Shown here piece after piece: positions 50,867 to 61,725 of a stretch of DNA of 64,000 nt. The stretch is from Agapetus fuscipes. Its lineage: Eukaryota; Arthropoda; Insecta; Trichoptera; Glossosomatidae. The translations under genes were made by a program, and so were the position numbers. Under the pieces are notes generated by a model. The model searched no databases, had not been told where the DNA came from, and saw only the letters and a list, made by a program, of their open reading frames with translations. Position 1 is the first letter of the stretch; each line of letters opens with the position of its first letter. The stretch is from positions 6,108,251 through 6,172,250 of the forward strand of contig OX637351.1 in assembly GCA_951799405.1 (NCBI GenBank). The letters run 5' to 3'.

Positions 50867-51290
50867 ACATATTTATCTCATGTTCGAAAAATAGCCTAGT
50901 TGGTTATATTTATTTATTTTTTATTTTATTTAATATACGAAAAACAATAGCACATAGAATAAATGTCAGTGTACAAAATTTAAGGTCAATTAGTTTTTGA
51001 ATTTTAAAAATTAGAAATATAAAAAATAAAATAATAATAATATACGACTCGTCTTTTTTACAAAAGAATGCAATGTCTTGTATGAAAAATAGTTACCCCA
51101 TTCAAAATAGATCCCAGCATTAGTCATGGGGTGAGGACGTGTATCTGTGCGACGCAATAGAAATCAAATAAAATATATAGAACATGCGATAATCGCTTTA
51201 TTACGGTACAAATCTACTCACGTCTCACTTGATTCGGTATCCCCCCAGTCTCCCCTTTTAGAGCAATAATGACAGAAATCACCAACCATT

Positions 51291-51640
51291 GACCGGTCCG
51301 TAGTTCTAGTGTGCAACGCAAACACGACGCAACTAAGCTATCAGTGGCGAAGGGTGCCATACAAGCCGATTCCCATCGGTTTTCCGTTTAAAATGAGGCA
51401 AAATGATAATAAAGTAGACTGCATGGTTTCAATGGGGAAAAAATAGATACGTATTGTTTCTTTGGTTTAAAATGTATTTTTTTTTACTTTGTGACTATAT
51501 TTTTGAACTACTTTGTTACATCATTTTACAAGGGAAACCGATGGGCACCCTTCGCAACTGTAAGCTACACATATAAAGTAACTTCTTGCCAAGTTATCCC
51601 TGAAGGGTTTCGCATGTGGCGAGTGGAACCTACTCAAATT
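51291..51640. mobile_element. SINE A head scrap joined to SINE B (-) split by a hAT-like MITE
   Basis: GACCGGTCCGTAGTTCTAGTG, then ACGCAACTAAGCTA of B, then the MITE, then TAAGCTACACATATAAAGTA and GGGTTTCGCATGTGGCGAG. Confidence 0.7.
51342..51560. mobile_element. hAT-like MITE (CAGTGGCGAAGGG), copy 2
   Basis: 219 bp; ends CAGTGGCGAAGGGTGCC and inverse with one mismatch; 8-bp target duplication TAAGCTAT/TAAGCTAC (51334-51341, 51561-51568). Confidence 0.88.
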
Positions 51641-51745
51641 AGGCTGATTTATTTGGTGAGCGCTCTTTTTGTGTGTATCACACCTTGAAAACCCTCTGCT
51701 AGTTTGGTCGTCGCTGTAGAAAGCGCCAATTCTGGATTTATACGA
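51635..51745 (-). mobile_element. SINE A1 3' third
   Basis: AGGCTGATTTATTTGGTGAG, GTGTATCACACC, GGTCGTCGCTGTAGAAAGCG. Confidence 0.78.
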
Positions 51746-51929
51746 CCCTCTCCCAAAACAAGAAATTGCACTATATGTGCAACTTCGTGTATGTTTTATT
51801 TTCATTAAACGCATGTTAAATTCGATGATATTTTTCAATATTTGTTTTGTTTGATGTATTGTGATACTTGGACCTTAAACAATAACTCAATTAACAGACT
51901 GGAAGCGTTTGAAATGTGGCTCTATTGCT

Positions 51930-52035
51930 AAGCCTCATCACCACGGTAATTCTTACCTACCGAATATCGGTAATATTTGTATGAAGACCTGTCAATCCAA
52001 GATGGCCGCAATTGAACAGCTGATTAGTCTTCTGG
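51930..52035. mobile_element. MITE D-related inner fragment
   Basis: CCTCATCACCACGGTAATTC, CGAATATCGGTAATATTTG, CCAAGATGGCCGCAATTG. Confidence 0.65.
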
Positions 52036-52137
52036 ATGTATTTAATTGCTTGTATTCCTTGACAGGGAGGAATGGGGGAGAAGAGTGAAAAAAATTGCTG
52101 CAAGCCAATCCTAGGATTGAAACTAGAGAAGAAGATT

Positions 52138-52394
52138 CCTTGACTGATAGGTTGGGATGAGGTTGACCACCCATACTGTAAAAAATGGTTCACTTTGCCG
52201 ATGTCAACCCTGTTTCAGGGAACGTCGGCAAGAGTTGCAGGGCTTATGTTTATTTGAGATTGGGTTTTTTTTATTTTGTAGGTCCACATGCGGCATGTGT
52301 GAGCACGAAATTATGCATGTCTGCTTGTGGGAATGCATTTAATATGAATCTCAAATGATACATATCTTTGCAGCTTAGATTTAGATTTTAGATG
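52138..52394 (+). repeat. Family C3, complete
   Basis: TTCCTTGACTGATAGGTTGG to GCAGCTTAGATTTAGATTTT. Confidence 0.88.
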
Positions 52395-52810
52395 GCGCAA
52401 GTAGAGATATGATTGCCAATGTTGGGGAGAACGACAGGGCACGTAAAATAGAAAAAAACCTTTATTTTTTACATTTTGGTTGGCAATCACTGTCAGCGAT
52501 CCGCGAGTCGTGTATTTTTTTGTTGATTCTGGCTACTCGCGCAGTTTGCATTAGGGGAGTGGCGGTACGAATGCGACGCACCGCTTTATTTCTCCCATTA
52601 TCGTTTTCAATTGCGTCCATAAATCAAGTTAATAACGCAATGACAATTATTTACGAGTAGAGCGGGAATCTGGGTACAAGATGTACAAGGAGTAAACTGC
52701 GTCACGGACTAATAGGGAAATCGAATATATCCTTTTTTAAATCTTATAATTCGATAGACCGAACTTATTTATAAATTGTTGATAAAGAAATTTCAATTTT
52801 GAAAAATCTG
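52395..52810. other. Nothing recognised
   Basis: An 83-codon frame without known motif. Confidence 0.3.
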
Positions 52811-52811
52811 T

Positions 52812-53078
52812 CCCTTGACTTTTAGGTTGGTATGCAGCTGACCACCCATACTGTAAAAAATGGTTCACTTTGCCAATGTCACCCCTGTTTCAGGGAAGGA
52901 TGACAAGAGTTGCAGGGTGTATGCCCAACTGAGATTTGGTTTTTATGTTGTAGGTTCACATGCGGCACGTGCAAGCGCGAACTTGTACGTGTCTGCTTGT
53001 GAGAATGCGTATAATGTGAATCTCCAATGTAACATATTTTTGCGACTTAGATTAGATTACATTAGATTAGTTTAGTTT
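52812..53078 (+). repeat. Family C2, complete
   Basis: CCCTTGACTTTTAGGTTGGT to TTGCGACTTAGATTAGATTA. Confidence 0.88.
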
Positions 53079-53148
53079 AATATGAAAATTATTTTTTAAT
53101 TTAAATATATTTAAAGTACAATTATAGGTACCTACTATTTAAATTATA

Positions 53149-53325
53149 CGGCTGGGAGTTAATTCAGAAAAACGAAAAAAAACACCAATACAGTTTACAA
53201 AAATACAGTAAACGTAAAAGCCACCGCGTCGCTTCGATAAGCAGCCTTGAAAATGCTAGCCGCTCCTGGAAACGAAACGTTGGATTTTTTTTGGAAACAA
53301 TAAAATTGGAATACTGTGTACTGAT
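53149..53325 (+). repeat. Repeat M copy 1
   Basis: GGCTGGGAGTTAA, ATACAGTAAACGTAAAAGCC, GCCTTGAAAATGCTAGCCGC, GGAAACGAAACGTTGGA. Confidence 0.7.
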
Positions 53326-53326
53326 T

Positions 53327-53568
53327 TCCTTGATTTAACTTGGTATGAAGCTGACCACCCATACTGTCAATAATAGTTCATTTTGCCAATGTCACCGCTG
53401 TATCAGAGAAGGTCGGCAAAAAATGTAGGGTTCATTTGAGGTTTGCATTTTATTTGTACGTACACGTTCAGCATTTGTAAGCGCAAACTTCACGCGTTTG
53501 TTTGTGGGCATGCATTTGATATGAACTTTGAATGTTTATATTATATCCTTGCAACTTAGATTATAGGA
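53327..53568 (+). repeat. Family C1
   Basis: TTCCTTGATTTAACTTGGTA to TTGCAACTTAGATTATAGG. Confidence 0.83.
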
Positions 53569-53602
53569 CTAAACTGCATGTTTTGCTAAAGTTGTAAAAA
53601 AA

Positions 53603-53790
53603 AGGCTGAGAGTTAAGAACAATGCACCAAACCACTATTACAGATTTCCAAAACACAGTAAATGTGAGAGCCATCGCGTCGTTTTGATAAACAGCCTTGA
53701 AAATGCTCTCCGCTCCTGGAAACGAAACGTCGGACTTTTTTTTTTTGGAAACGCTAAAATTGGACTACTGTTTACTGATGCTTTAATGAT
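53603..53790 (+). repeat. Repeat M copy 2
   Basis: Same order as copy 1: GGCTGAGAGTTAAG, CACAGTAAATGTGAGAGCC, GCCTTGAAAATGCTCTCCGC, GGAAACGAAACGTCGGA. Direct orientation, about 454 bp apart. Confidence 0.7.
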
Positions 53791-54144
53791 AAAGATGCCA
53801 CAGTTTGGCGTTGCGTATTTAGCCATGGTCATGACAGGCATGGTTCTCAAGTGCGGTTTAATGAATGCCATGGCCGGTGAACCATGGATTAAGCACGACG
53901 GATGGCATGGATCCTTTATTTTTTTATACAAATGAATAGTTTTAAAACGAACGCTACGCCACTTGAGCAACCCTTAATAATTTGGGTAGTTCAAATAAAA
54001 AGGATTGTCAATTATTTGTATTTGTAGTTTTATCTAAATGTGGGGGCCAGTACCTTCGCAGATGCGTATCCACTTCTTTCATCTCCTCAAAATTCATAAT
54101 TTTCTTCATGCATCCTCTTTTCTTTTTCTCACTCTTTTTTTTTT

Positions 54145-54312
54145 GGAATCCTGGGCTGGAAGTCTCATCACCACGGTAATTCTTACCTTCCTAATATCGG
54201 TAATATTTGTATGAAGACATGTCACTCCAAGATGGCCGCAAGTGAACAGCTGATTAGTCTTCATAGAAATATTATCGATATTCGGTAAGTAAGAACTACC
54301 GTGGTGGTGAGA
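54145..54312. mobile_element. MITE D-related fragment with arms GGCTGGAAGTCTCA
   Basis: CTGGGCTGGAAGTCTCATCA at left; CGGTAAGTAAGAACTACCGT and GGTGGTGAGACT at right; centre CAAGATGGCCGCAAGTG. The GTCTCATCACC / GGTGGTGAGAC arms suggest a shorter foldback subfamily. 54313-54405 after it has a degenerate tRNA-like B box (GATTCGATCCCCGC, reverse). Confidence 0.6.
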
Positions 54313-54407
54313 CTGACCCAAGCGGGGATCGAATCAACGTTGTTCCATTCGAAACACGCTAGAAAGATCAGCCCTCTTGGCCCCCGCGGCTATAACCCCG
54401 ACATGTG

Positions 54408-54710
54408 CGTGAGACTCCCTAGATTTCAGAGACTCTAGGGGTCTATGAAACTTGTTTTAATGCCGCAGAGGTGCTGTTTACGAGCTTGGTTGTCGCTACA
54501 AAACGCCAATACTCAAGCAATACCCAGTTGCTGTAAGGCTGGATGGACCTTCAGTGACCAATCTTTGGTAAAGGTTTTATGAATTTTTCAACCCAGTGAA
54601 GAGCATATTTGAGAATATAAATGGTATATTTCTTGTGCTAGCAAAGATTCAAACCCACAGCCTTCCATTCACGAGTCCGACGTGACCACTGGACTACGGA
54701 CCGGGAAACT
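54408..54710 (-). mobile_element. SINE A2, complete
   Basis: GGGAGACTCCC-type tail at left (GTGAGACTCCCTAGATTTC), full body, degenerate B box GATTCAAACCC, head end CTACGGACCGG. Confidence 0.85.
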
Positions 54711-54837
54711 CTGTATGTTCCAGTTATTTGTAATGTCGATAATTTGATCAACACCATCTTTTCTTGGTGTTTCTCTTTCACGCTTACCCTTTAAGAAGGC
54801 TCTAAGAGCCACTTAGAGCATTGTACTGCGAACCCCT

Positions 54838-55140
54838 TTTTTTTTTTTAAGGAATCCTGTGCGGGAGGCTCCCCAATTCTTGAGAGTCTTGGGGGTCTAT
54901 GTCACCCTGGAAGGGTGCCGCAGAGGTGTTGCTTGAGTTCTTGGTTCTGTCGTGAGGCGCTGCAAGGAAGTGGTGATTGATGTTGGTTTTGAATAAAACC
55001 GGATTAAATTGGGAAGGGAACACAGATACTGGTAGACCATTCCATAAACGGGCAGTTTGGCAAAGGAATGAGTCATGAAAACGCCAAGTTCTCATAGTTT
55101 TGAGATCGACTGCAAAGGGATGAATGAGAGTCGTCGTCCC
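54838..55140 (-). mobile_element. LINE 3' fragment (A2-tail type)
   Basis: Minus-strand frame (54847-55095) MRTWRFHDSFLCQTARLWNG, then LPVSVFPSQFNPVLFKTNIN. The pattern RxxRFxxSFxxxTxRLWNxLPxxVFPxxxNxxxFK is the C-terminus of Jockey-superfamily non-LTR reverse transcriptases. Its last ~85 bp (GGTGCCGCAGAGGTG .. GGGGGTCTATG, GGGAGGCTCCCC, AAGGAATCCTGTGCGGGAG) correspond to the A2 SINE tail. Confidence 0.78.
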
Positions 55141-55438
55141 TTTTATATCATTAAAATAATTTTAATTTTAATATTATTATTTTTTATATATTTGTGTTGA
55201 ATGTTGAACCACCCCAATCGCAGATTTTTCATTATGGAAACCGCAAGAATCAACTAATAAATAAATAAATATAAAAAAAATTCTGACAGGGGGCGCTGCA
55301 GAACATTTATCAAATTATTTTTAATTTGTCTGTCTGGGTTTTGTTCGCGTCATCTCTAGCGAGTTGCTCTCGTTGTTGAGGGTTCAATTTGAACCCCTTC
55401 AAATTATATCGTTGAGAAATAAAAAATAAAAAAACGTG
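55141..55438. other. Nothing recognised
   Basis: A/T-rich around a short GC patch; no motif. Confidence 0.3.
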
Positions 55439-55439
55439 T

Positions 55440-55746
55440 AATAATAATAATAATATTAGGATGATTTATTTGGTGAGAGCTGTTTTTGTGTGTATCACAC
55501 CTCAAGAGCCCTCTGCGAGCTTGGTCGTCGCTGTAGAAAGCGCCAATTCCCAAGCAAGACCCAGTTGTTGTAAGGTTGGATGGACCTTTCAGTGACCGGT
55601 CTTTGGTAAAGGTTTATGAATTTTTCAACTCAGCGAAGAGCACATTCGAAATATAAATGGTATATTTTTTGTGCTCCGCCGGGATCCGAATCCACAACCT
55701 TCCATTTACGAGTCCGAAGTGTTAGCACTGGACTACGGACCGGTCC
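55440..55746 (-). mobile_element. SINE A1, complete, with start of 5S linker
   Basis: (ATA)n and AGGATGATTTATTTGGTGAG at left; B box-like ATCCGAATCC; head GGACCGGTCCAAG, where CCAAG is the 5S-tRNA linker seen at 12489. Confidence 0.87.
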
Positions 55747-55814
55747 AAGCGTATTAGATAAAGTTATTTCGAGATAGAAATGGGCAAAAAAATACTTTGA
55801 GAGAAATTTACCAT

Positions 55815-55975
55815 TTCATCCAGAGTCATAATAAAAGGAGAGCCTGTATGAAGAAGCTTATGACTCTGGATGAAATGAAAGAAGTATCTATGTAAGGGCA
55901 GAAAGAAATGGCGGTTGATCTGTAATGTTGACGGCTAGGGTTTACTAAATTGGAATTTGTTTTCTGTTTTAAGTT
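55815..55975 (+). mobile_element. RTE-a fragment
   Basis: ATCCAGAGTCATAATAAAAG, CTGTATGAAGAAGCTTATGA, CTCTGGATGAAATGAAAGAA. Confidence 0.68.
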
Positions 55976-56036
55976 TGAATGTCCGTACGTGTTGTTATTT
56001 ATTGATTTGAAAAAAGTGTAATTTGTCGTGTATGAT

Positions 56037-56158
56037 CCTTGACTTATAGGTTGGTATGCGGCTGACCACCCATGCTGTAGAAAATGGTTCACTTTGCCAA
56101 TGTCACCCCTGTTTCAAGGAAGGTCGGCAAGAGTTGCAGGGTGTATGTCTACCTACTG
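56037..56158 (+). repeat. Family C2 5' half
   Basis: GATCCTTGACTTATAGGTTG to GCAGGGTGTATGTCTACC; cut by the following LTR. Confidence 0.85.
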
Positions 56159-56173
56159 AGATCTCATTCATAT

Positions 56174-56612
56174 TGTTACGAGCTCATGAGCCCGATTGTG
56201 TGGCTTGCTTATGTAAATGTGTCCGACTCCAGTATAGTCTACTGTGAGTTTGAATGTGTGCATGTGCCCAGGCACGTAGTTGTTGGTATGCGTAACTAGA
56301 ATTTTATGGAACAATACAGAGGTGTGTGGAAAGGTTCACTTTAAAAGGGTCAGGAATATGCGAGAAACGTCCGTTTCGACGCTACATATTTGGAACGCAA
56401 TTGTGAGAGAGGCCAGAGTCGATTTAAATATTGATCCGTGAAGTCAATAAGTCAAGAGCTAGAAAACCAACAGTACATTGTAAAATTGTCTTAAAATTAT
56501 ATATTTGGAAATTTGTGAGAGAACAGAGTCGATTGAAACATTAAGCCGTGTAGTCAATAAGCCAAGAGCTAGAAAACTATCAGTACATTGTAAACTTATC
56601 TTTAAATTATAT
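56174..56612 (+). mobile_element. Probable solo LTR, TGTTACG family, with internal duplication
   Basis: Starts TGTTACGAGCTC. A ~115-bp segment (CAGAGTCGATT.. GAGCTAGAAAAC.. CAGTACATTGTAAA) is present twice in tandem (about 56390-56500 and 56505-56612). Right boundary unclear. Confidence 0.6.
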
Positions 56613-56941
56613 TAACCGGTTATTTTCGGTTCGTTGTCTCGCTCTGCATGTAAAGGGTGATTATGCTCATTTTAGACTAATGTATATTATGCTACGAAAG
56701 TACAATTATACTTCTAGCAGAGTGTAATTTGTACTAAACAGGGTTAGGGAGTACAAAACGCAAGTACATTTATACTCAAGTAGAGCTACTTATTGTGATG
56801 TACACAAAAGGATTCATATTATTAGTATTTATTACGGTGGGTAACGGCACGATCTACAAAACGAATTGTCTGTGGTTCGAATGCATCTAAAAAAAGTCGA
56901 TAGTTCAATGGGTTGGAGTATGTGCTTCAATTTGTGAAAAT
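56613..56941. other. Nothing recognised
   Basis: Unique-looking sequence. Confidence 0.3.
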
Positions 56942-57242
56942 TCATTTAATAATATTATTATGATGATTTATTTGGTGAGCGGTGTTTTTGTGTGTATCAC
57001 ACCTCAAGAGCCCTCTGCGAGCGTGGTCGTCGCTGTAAAAAGCGCCAATTTTCAAGCAAGACCCAGTCGCTGTAATGCTGAATGTACTTTTAGTGACCGG
57101 CCTTTGGTAAAGGTGTATTATTTTTTCACCCAGCGAAGAGCACATATGAAAGTATAAATGGTATTTTTTTTGCTCCGCCTGGATTCGAACCCACAACCTT
57201 CCATTTACGAGTCATAGGTGCTAAGACTAGACTATGGACCGG
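56942..57242 (-). mobile_element. SINE A1
   Basis: TGATGATTTATTTGGTGAGC, GTGTATCACACCTCAAGAGC, B box GGATTCGAACCC, head CTATGGACCGGG. Confidence 0.85.
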
Positions 57243-57317
57243 GTAGTTTTTTTTGTACGTTAAAATATTAACGTTAAAAATAACGGGCCTTAGATTACAG
57301 ATCAAGTGTTTATTATA

Positions 57318-57418
57318 TAATTCAAGATATCCCCCACTTCAATTGAAAGTGGTTGGTGTGAGGCCGGCCCCCTTACCTGGAAAAATAAATAGGTCCTGAA
57401 GCGCCACATGCATACTAC
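57318..57418 (+). mobile_element. SINE B 3' half
   Basis: CCCCCACTTCAATTGAAAGT, GGTGTGAGGCCGGCCCCC, AATAAATAGGTCCTGAAGC. Confidence 0.72.
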
Positions 57419-57424
57419 ACATAA

Positions 57425-57718
57425 GACTGTCAGATCGGATACGAAATACCGAAATACGTAGAAGATCGGGAGCTACTGACATAGTCAAAAGAGTGGCAAA
57501 GCAGAAGAGGTCGTAGGTAGGCAAAGATGGACGAAAAGAGTGGTAGAATGGAGACCTCGTGAAGACAAAAGATGTAGAGGAAGGCCTCTTACACGATGGT
57601 CAGATGATATTAAAAGAGTTGCTGGTGACTGGATGCAGAGAGCTCAGGACAGAGACGCCTGGAGAGATATGGGGGAGGCCTATATCCAGCAGTGGACAAG
57701 AAGTAAGTAAGTCAGAAT
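57425..57718 (+). mobile_element. RTE-like LINE C-terminal fragment (RTE-b)
   Basis: Reads VEWRPREDKRCRGRPLTRW, then RWSDDIKRVAGDWMQRAQDR and DAWRDMGEAYIQQW in one frame, with stops upstream. This RGRPxxRWxDDIxxxAGxxWxxxAQDR pattern is common in lepidopteran RTE LINEs. Confidence 0.75.
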
Positions 57719-58379
57719 GCATTACAAAAAAATGCAGGCAATGTACAAAAAGGTTTTTTTTGCAATGGAAAAGGCAGAAAACATTCAAAGGCTTGTGAAA
57801 ATAAAACCACACTGGTAGGGAAAGCATTAAGTAGAGAATTTAAAGAATGCTCCGGGTTCCCTAAATGACGTCAGACACGCCAAAGCAATCAGACTGCAAC
57901 ACTTTTCTTGAAGAAAATGCCTTTCTACTTAAACGTGGGGGTTTGCTTGCGCGGGCAGTGCTTTCAGTCAGTATTTTAAGTCAGTGTTTTCAGTCAGTGT
58001 TTTTTTTTGTGCACAACAGGTCACCCTAATTACAGTGCACCCTCACAGCTATCAACATGCTGGGACAAATAACAACAAATAACACTAAAAAATGTCTATA
58101 TTAGACTTATTTAAGAGCTTTATACTCCGAGTCAGCGTGTAGCGCCACGACATCAGTACGGCTTTTCGGTACATGAAATATATCATGTCCTCGCCCTCGG
58201 GTGGAGTCGTCAGGCACATACAACCTGTAGCCCTCCAACAGTGTGTGACTGTCAACTAAGCAAACACTAATCAAGTAAGTGTTTTCAGTCAGTGTCTTGT
58301 ATTTTCTTTTCACAAATATTAATAAATTTTAAGGATAATTACACTTTTCATATATATATAAGACGAACTGGTTCCATGT
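57719..58379. other. Nothing recognised; short TTTCAGTCAGTGT repeats
   Basis: TTTTCAGTCAGTGT-like words recur at 57960-58005 and 58275-58300. A 68-codon minus frame has no known motif. Confidence 0.35.
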
Positions 58380-58680
58380 CTAATAAGTTACAGACAATCC
58401 GTCCGTAGACAGTTCGGTCATGGACAAATCAGTCACACGAAAGTTCGTCCACACAAATTTTCGGTCAAATGCAATATATTGTCTAAAAACACAACAAAGG
58501 TTATTTGGAGAGCAAATTTTTTGTGATGGAGCTGCGGACCTATATTGTATCAAAAAGTCGTGTGGACAAACTGCCATGTGGCCAAATTGTCCGTGACTAA
58601 TGTGTCTATGGACGAATTATCTGTGGTCGAGCTGTCTGTGACCGCAAAGTCGTGTGACTGATTTGTCGATGGACGTAGAC
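58380..58680. repeat. Foldback region of GTCCGTGGACAAAT-like words
   Basis: Many short inverted words (AGTTCGTCCACACAAATT, GTCGTGTGGACAAACTG, GGCCAAATTGTCCGTGAC, TGGACGAATTATCTGTGG). Looks like a degenerate foldback MITE; ends not defined. Confidence 0.45.
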
Positions 58681-59110
58681 GTAGGACGATTCATTTGAGA
58701 AGTATGACAGGAAAAACACTGATAGATAGAGTGAGAAACGAATGGGTTCTGAATGAATGCGAAATAAAAGAAAGCGTGAAAGTGAAAGTTCAAAGAAGTG
58801 TGGATGCGATGGTTTGGGCATATTGAAAGGATGAATGAAGACCGACTGACAAAAATAGTGTATAAAGGGAATGTAATAGGTAAGCGTGGAAGGGGAAGAC
58901 CTAGGAAAGAATTGATTGATCAGATAAGTGAGATTGCGAATGAATGGAATTTACAGAGTGGAAACAAGAGAAGAGCATGCATGAAAAGAGTGATGAAATT
59001 AGATGAGATGAAAGAAGTATGCTAGGACAGAGTCAAGTGGAGGCACTTGTGTGGAGGTACCGGCCACCCCTAGAGGAATGGCGGCAGGATACAAGACAAT
59101 ACAAGACAAG
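58681..59110 (+). mobile_element. RTE-a fragment
   Basis: WMRWFGHIERMNEDRLTKIV, GKRGRGRPRKELIDQISEIA, CMKRVMKLDEMKEVC in one frame, preceded by a frameshifted SVKVKVQRS-like part. Ends CCACCCCTAGAGGAATGGCG and an (ACAAGAC)n-like tail. Confidence 0.8.
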
Positions 59111-59429
59111 ACGAGCTATATATAGTAGAATTATCTTTGACTGATTTATCATGGCAGTGTTAATTAACGTCGTTTTCTTGCCCTGTATCTCCACCTTAGA
59201 CGTTGCAAGTCTCTCCATGCTACCGTTTCACCCTAACTACCTGCAGGTGCTGCAGCATGGGGGTGAATTCTGCATATCTCGACCTAAACGCCCGTAAACT
59301 GATGCACCGATAGGGTAATTCTCTACAACCACCGCTGCCACAACGATTTGCCTTACAAGGTAAAGTGAGCCGGCATCGGCGGAACTTTTGAATTTAGTTT
59401 CATGCTTTTTTTAAGGAATCCTATTCGCA

Positions 59430-59560
59430 ATTTCTGAAATTGCTAATGAAAACTTAAAAGAAGTTTGTTAAGATGGGTTTGACATACATGTGGAAAGAAG
59501 GAGTGTTGAAAGACTGACGAAAAAAGTATACGAAGAAGACTGAAAAAGGCATGGAAGGAT
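59430..59560 (+). mobile_element. RTE-a, decayed piece
   Basis: AGTTTGTTAAGATGGGTTTG, GAAAGACTGACGAAAAAAGT, GGCATGGAAGGATCT. Confidence 0.6.
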
Positions 59561-59792
59561 CTAATCTAATCTAAACTTATCTAAGTTGCAAAGATATGTT
59601 ACATTAGAGATTCACATTACATGCATTTTCACAACCAGACACGCACAAGTTCGCGCTTGCACATGCGTGAACCTACAACATAAAAACCAAATCTCAAATG
59701 GACATACACCCTGCAACTCTTGCCGTCCTTCCCTGAAACAGGGGTGACATTGGAAAAGTGAACCATTTTTTACAGCATAGGTGGTTCCATAC
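59561..59792 (-). repeat. Family C2
   Basis: AATCTAATCTAAACTTATCT tail to TACAGCATAGGTGGT. Confidence 0.85.
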
Positions 59793-59814
59793 AAGATTCA
59801 CGTTTAATCGCCGG

Positions 59815-60040
59815 GAAATAATTTATGTGAACATTTAAGCTCATATCAAATGCATGCCCACAAACAAACACGTGTAGTTCTCGCTTACAAATGCTGAATG
59901 TGTACCTACTTACAAATAAAATCCAAACCTCTCAGGAACATAATCCCTGCAACCTTTTCCGACCTTCCCTGAAACAGTGGTGACATTGGCAAATTGAACC
60001 ATTTTTTGCATGAGTGGTCAGCCGTATACCAACTTATAAG
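59815..60040 (-). repeat. Family C1, 3' end worn
   Basis: AAGCTCATATCAAATGCATG, CTGAATGTGTACCTACTTAC, TATACCAACTTATAAGTC. Confidence 0.78.
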
Positions 60041-60054
60041 TCGATAGTGAACCT

Positions 60055-60430
60055 ATAAGTCGATAAGTGAAGGATAGACTTAGGAATGAATGGGTAAAGA
60101 AAAAGTGAAAGTTGAAAGAAAACGTGAAGGTTAATGTATAAAAGAATGTGATGAAGATTTGGACATGTGGAAAGAATGGAAGATGATAGACTGACAAAGT
60201 ATGTATACAGAGGAAGTGTGAAAGGAAAAAGAGGTAAGGTACGGCCAAGAAAAGTATGAAGATCAAATTGAGGATATTGTTAAAGAATGGAATATATAAA
60301 GTGAACGTAAAGAAGAAAATGCATGAAACAGGTGATGGATATGAATAAATTGAAAGGTTAGGATGGGAAGAAATGAGGCAGCTCTGCAGAGGCTCTGCCC
60401 ACCCCTAGAGGATTAGCGACATAGTTGCAG
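60055..60430 (+). mobile_element. RTE-a, decayed
   Basis: GGAATGAATGGGTAAAGAAA, GAAGATTTGGACATGTGGAA, ACTGACAAAGTATGTATACA, AAATGCATGAAACAGGTGAT, CTGCCCACCCCTAGAGGAT. Confidence 0.7.
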
Positions 60431-61046
60431 TAAAGTAAATGAATTTTTAATAAGTTTATAAAATATTTAACTGTTTTTTTTTCAAGTAGGTGGTATTCGC
60501 CTCTGTGTGGTCGGTCATTAGAAGGTTTGCATATTGCACGGGAGCCATTACGGGTCACCCAGTAGCGCACCGTTTAGTGGCAAAAAAATCCGACACGTGA
60601 ATGGAGGAGCCGCGAGTGACGTAAATCGCCTATTAAAAACTAATAAATTGTTCAACGTTCAAAGAATTTCCATACGGCTTACTTTAAACATTCCTCGGCG
60701 TCTATCTACGACTTATCCGCACTAATTTATTCTCGACGTTTCGTTTGTGTCGTAGCCAAACTCCTTAAAAGACACCTTAGCCTTGTATTAATCCTTAAAC
60801 TGTTTGTTCTTCCTCCTTAGTATTCTCTCAGTTATTGTTCAGGTAGTAGGTCTCCTCGAATGTTCTCCATGTCTTTCAAAGGGCAGCTGTGTTCTTGTTT
60901 TTTTGAATTTGACATTTCACCACGTTTGCCAGACGGGTTGGTGACTACCTGTTGGTCCGCTAGGACTATTTTATTTCATCCCTACCCTCCAGGCAAACCT
61001 GGAAAACATTCCCCAATCTACGCGCTGTCTAGGGGTTACAGGTTCC
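60431..61046. other. Mostly unrecognised; reverse repeat L piece
   Basis: 60730-60780 (TTCTCGACGTTTCGTTTGTG, TCGTAGCCAAACTCC) is repeat L in reverse. The rest has no known motif. Confidence 0.4.
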
Positions 61047-61325
61047 TAATCTAATCGGATCTAAGTTGCAAATATACGTAACATTGGGGATTCACATTAC
61101 ATGCATTTTCACAAGCAAACACTTATAAGATGGCGCTTAAACTTGCCGCATATGGACCTTTTTTATAAAGCCCCAAATCTCAAATGAACATACACCCTGC
61201 AACTCCTGCTGACCTTCCCTGGAACAGGGGTGACATTGGCAAAGTGAACTATTTTCTACAGCATGGGTGGTCAGCCGCATACCAACCTGTAAGTCAAGGA
61301 ACATACACAACAAATTACATTTTTT
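61047..61325 (-). repeat. Family C2 with extended 5' end
   Basis: CTAATCTAATCGGATCTAAG tail; 5' side AAGGAACATACACAACAAAT as at 6745-6780. Confidence 0.85.
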
Positions 61326-61469
61326 AGCACAGACTTTTAGAGAAAAAAAACAATCACAAATGCAAACCTTTATGCATCACTTCTTTCACATTGGGTTTAC
61401 GTTAAGGCAACGGACTCTGGTTATAACCTGTAAAACTTCATAATTATTATCTTTGCAACTTAGATCTTA

Positions 61470-61725
61470 CTGGAATCTGTTATCTTAGTTGCAAATTTAT
61501 TTTGGCATTTAAGGCTTTTATTCAATGCAAGCCTTCAAACAGACACGTGTAAGTTTGCGCTTACAAATGCTGAATGTGTACTTACAAATCAAAATATAAA
61601 ACTCATATGAACATGACCCTTGAAACTTCTGCCGTTATTCCCTGAAATCGGGTGTGATTGAAAAAAGTGAACCAAGTTTTTACAGCATTGGGGGTCAGCC
61701 TCATATCAAACTTTGAATCAGGGAA
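61470..61725 (-). repeat. Family C4
   Basis: ATCTTAGTTGCAAATTTATT to GGGGTCAGCCTCATATCAAA. Confidence 0.7.

Noticed and set aside
53684..53935. 83-codon plus frame with MVMTGMVLKCG-like text
   Set aside because: No known motif, starts inside repeat M, no splice or conservation evidence.
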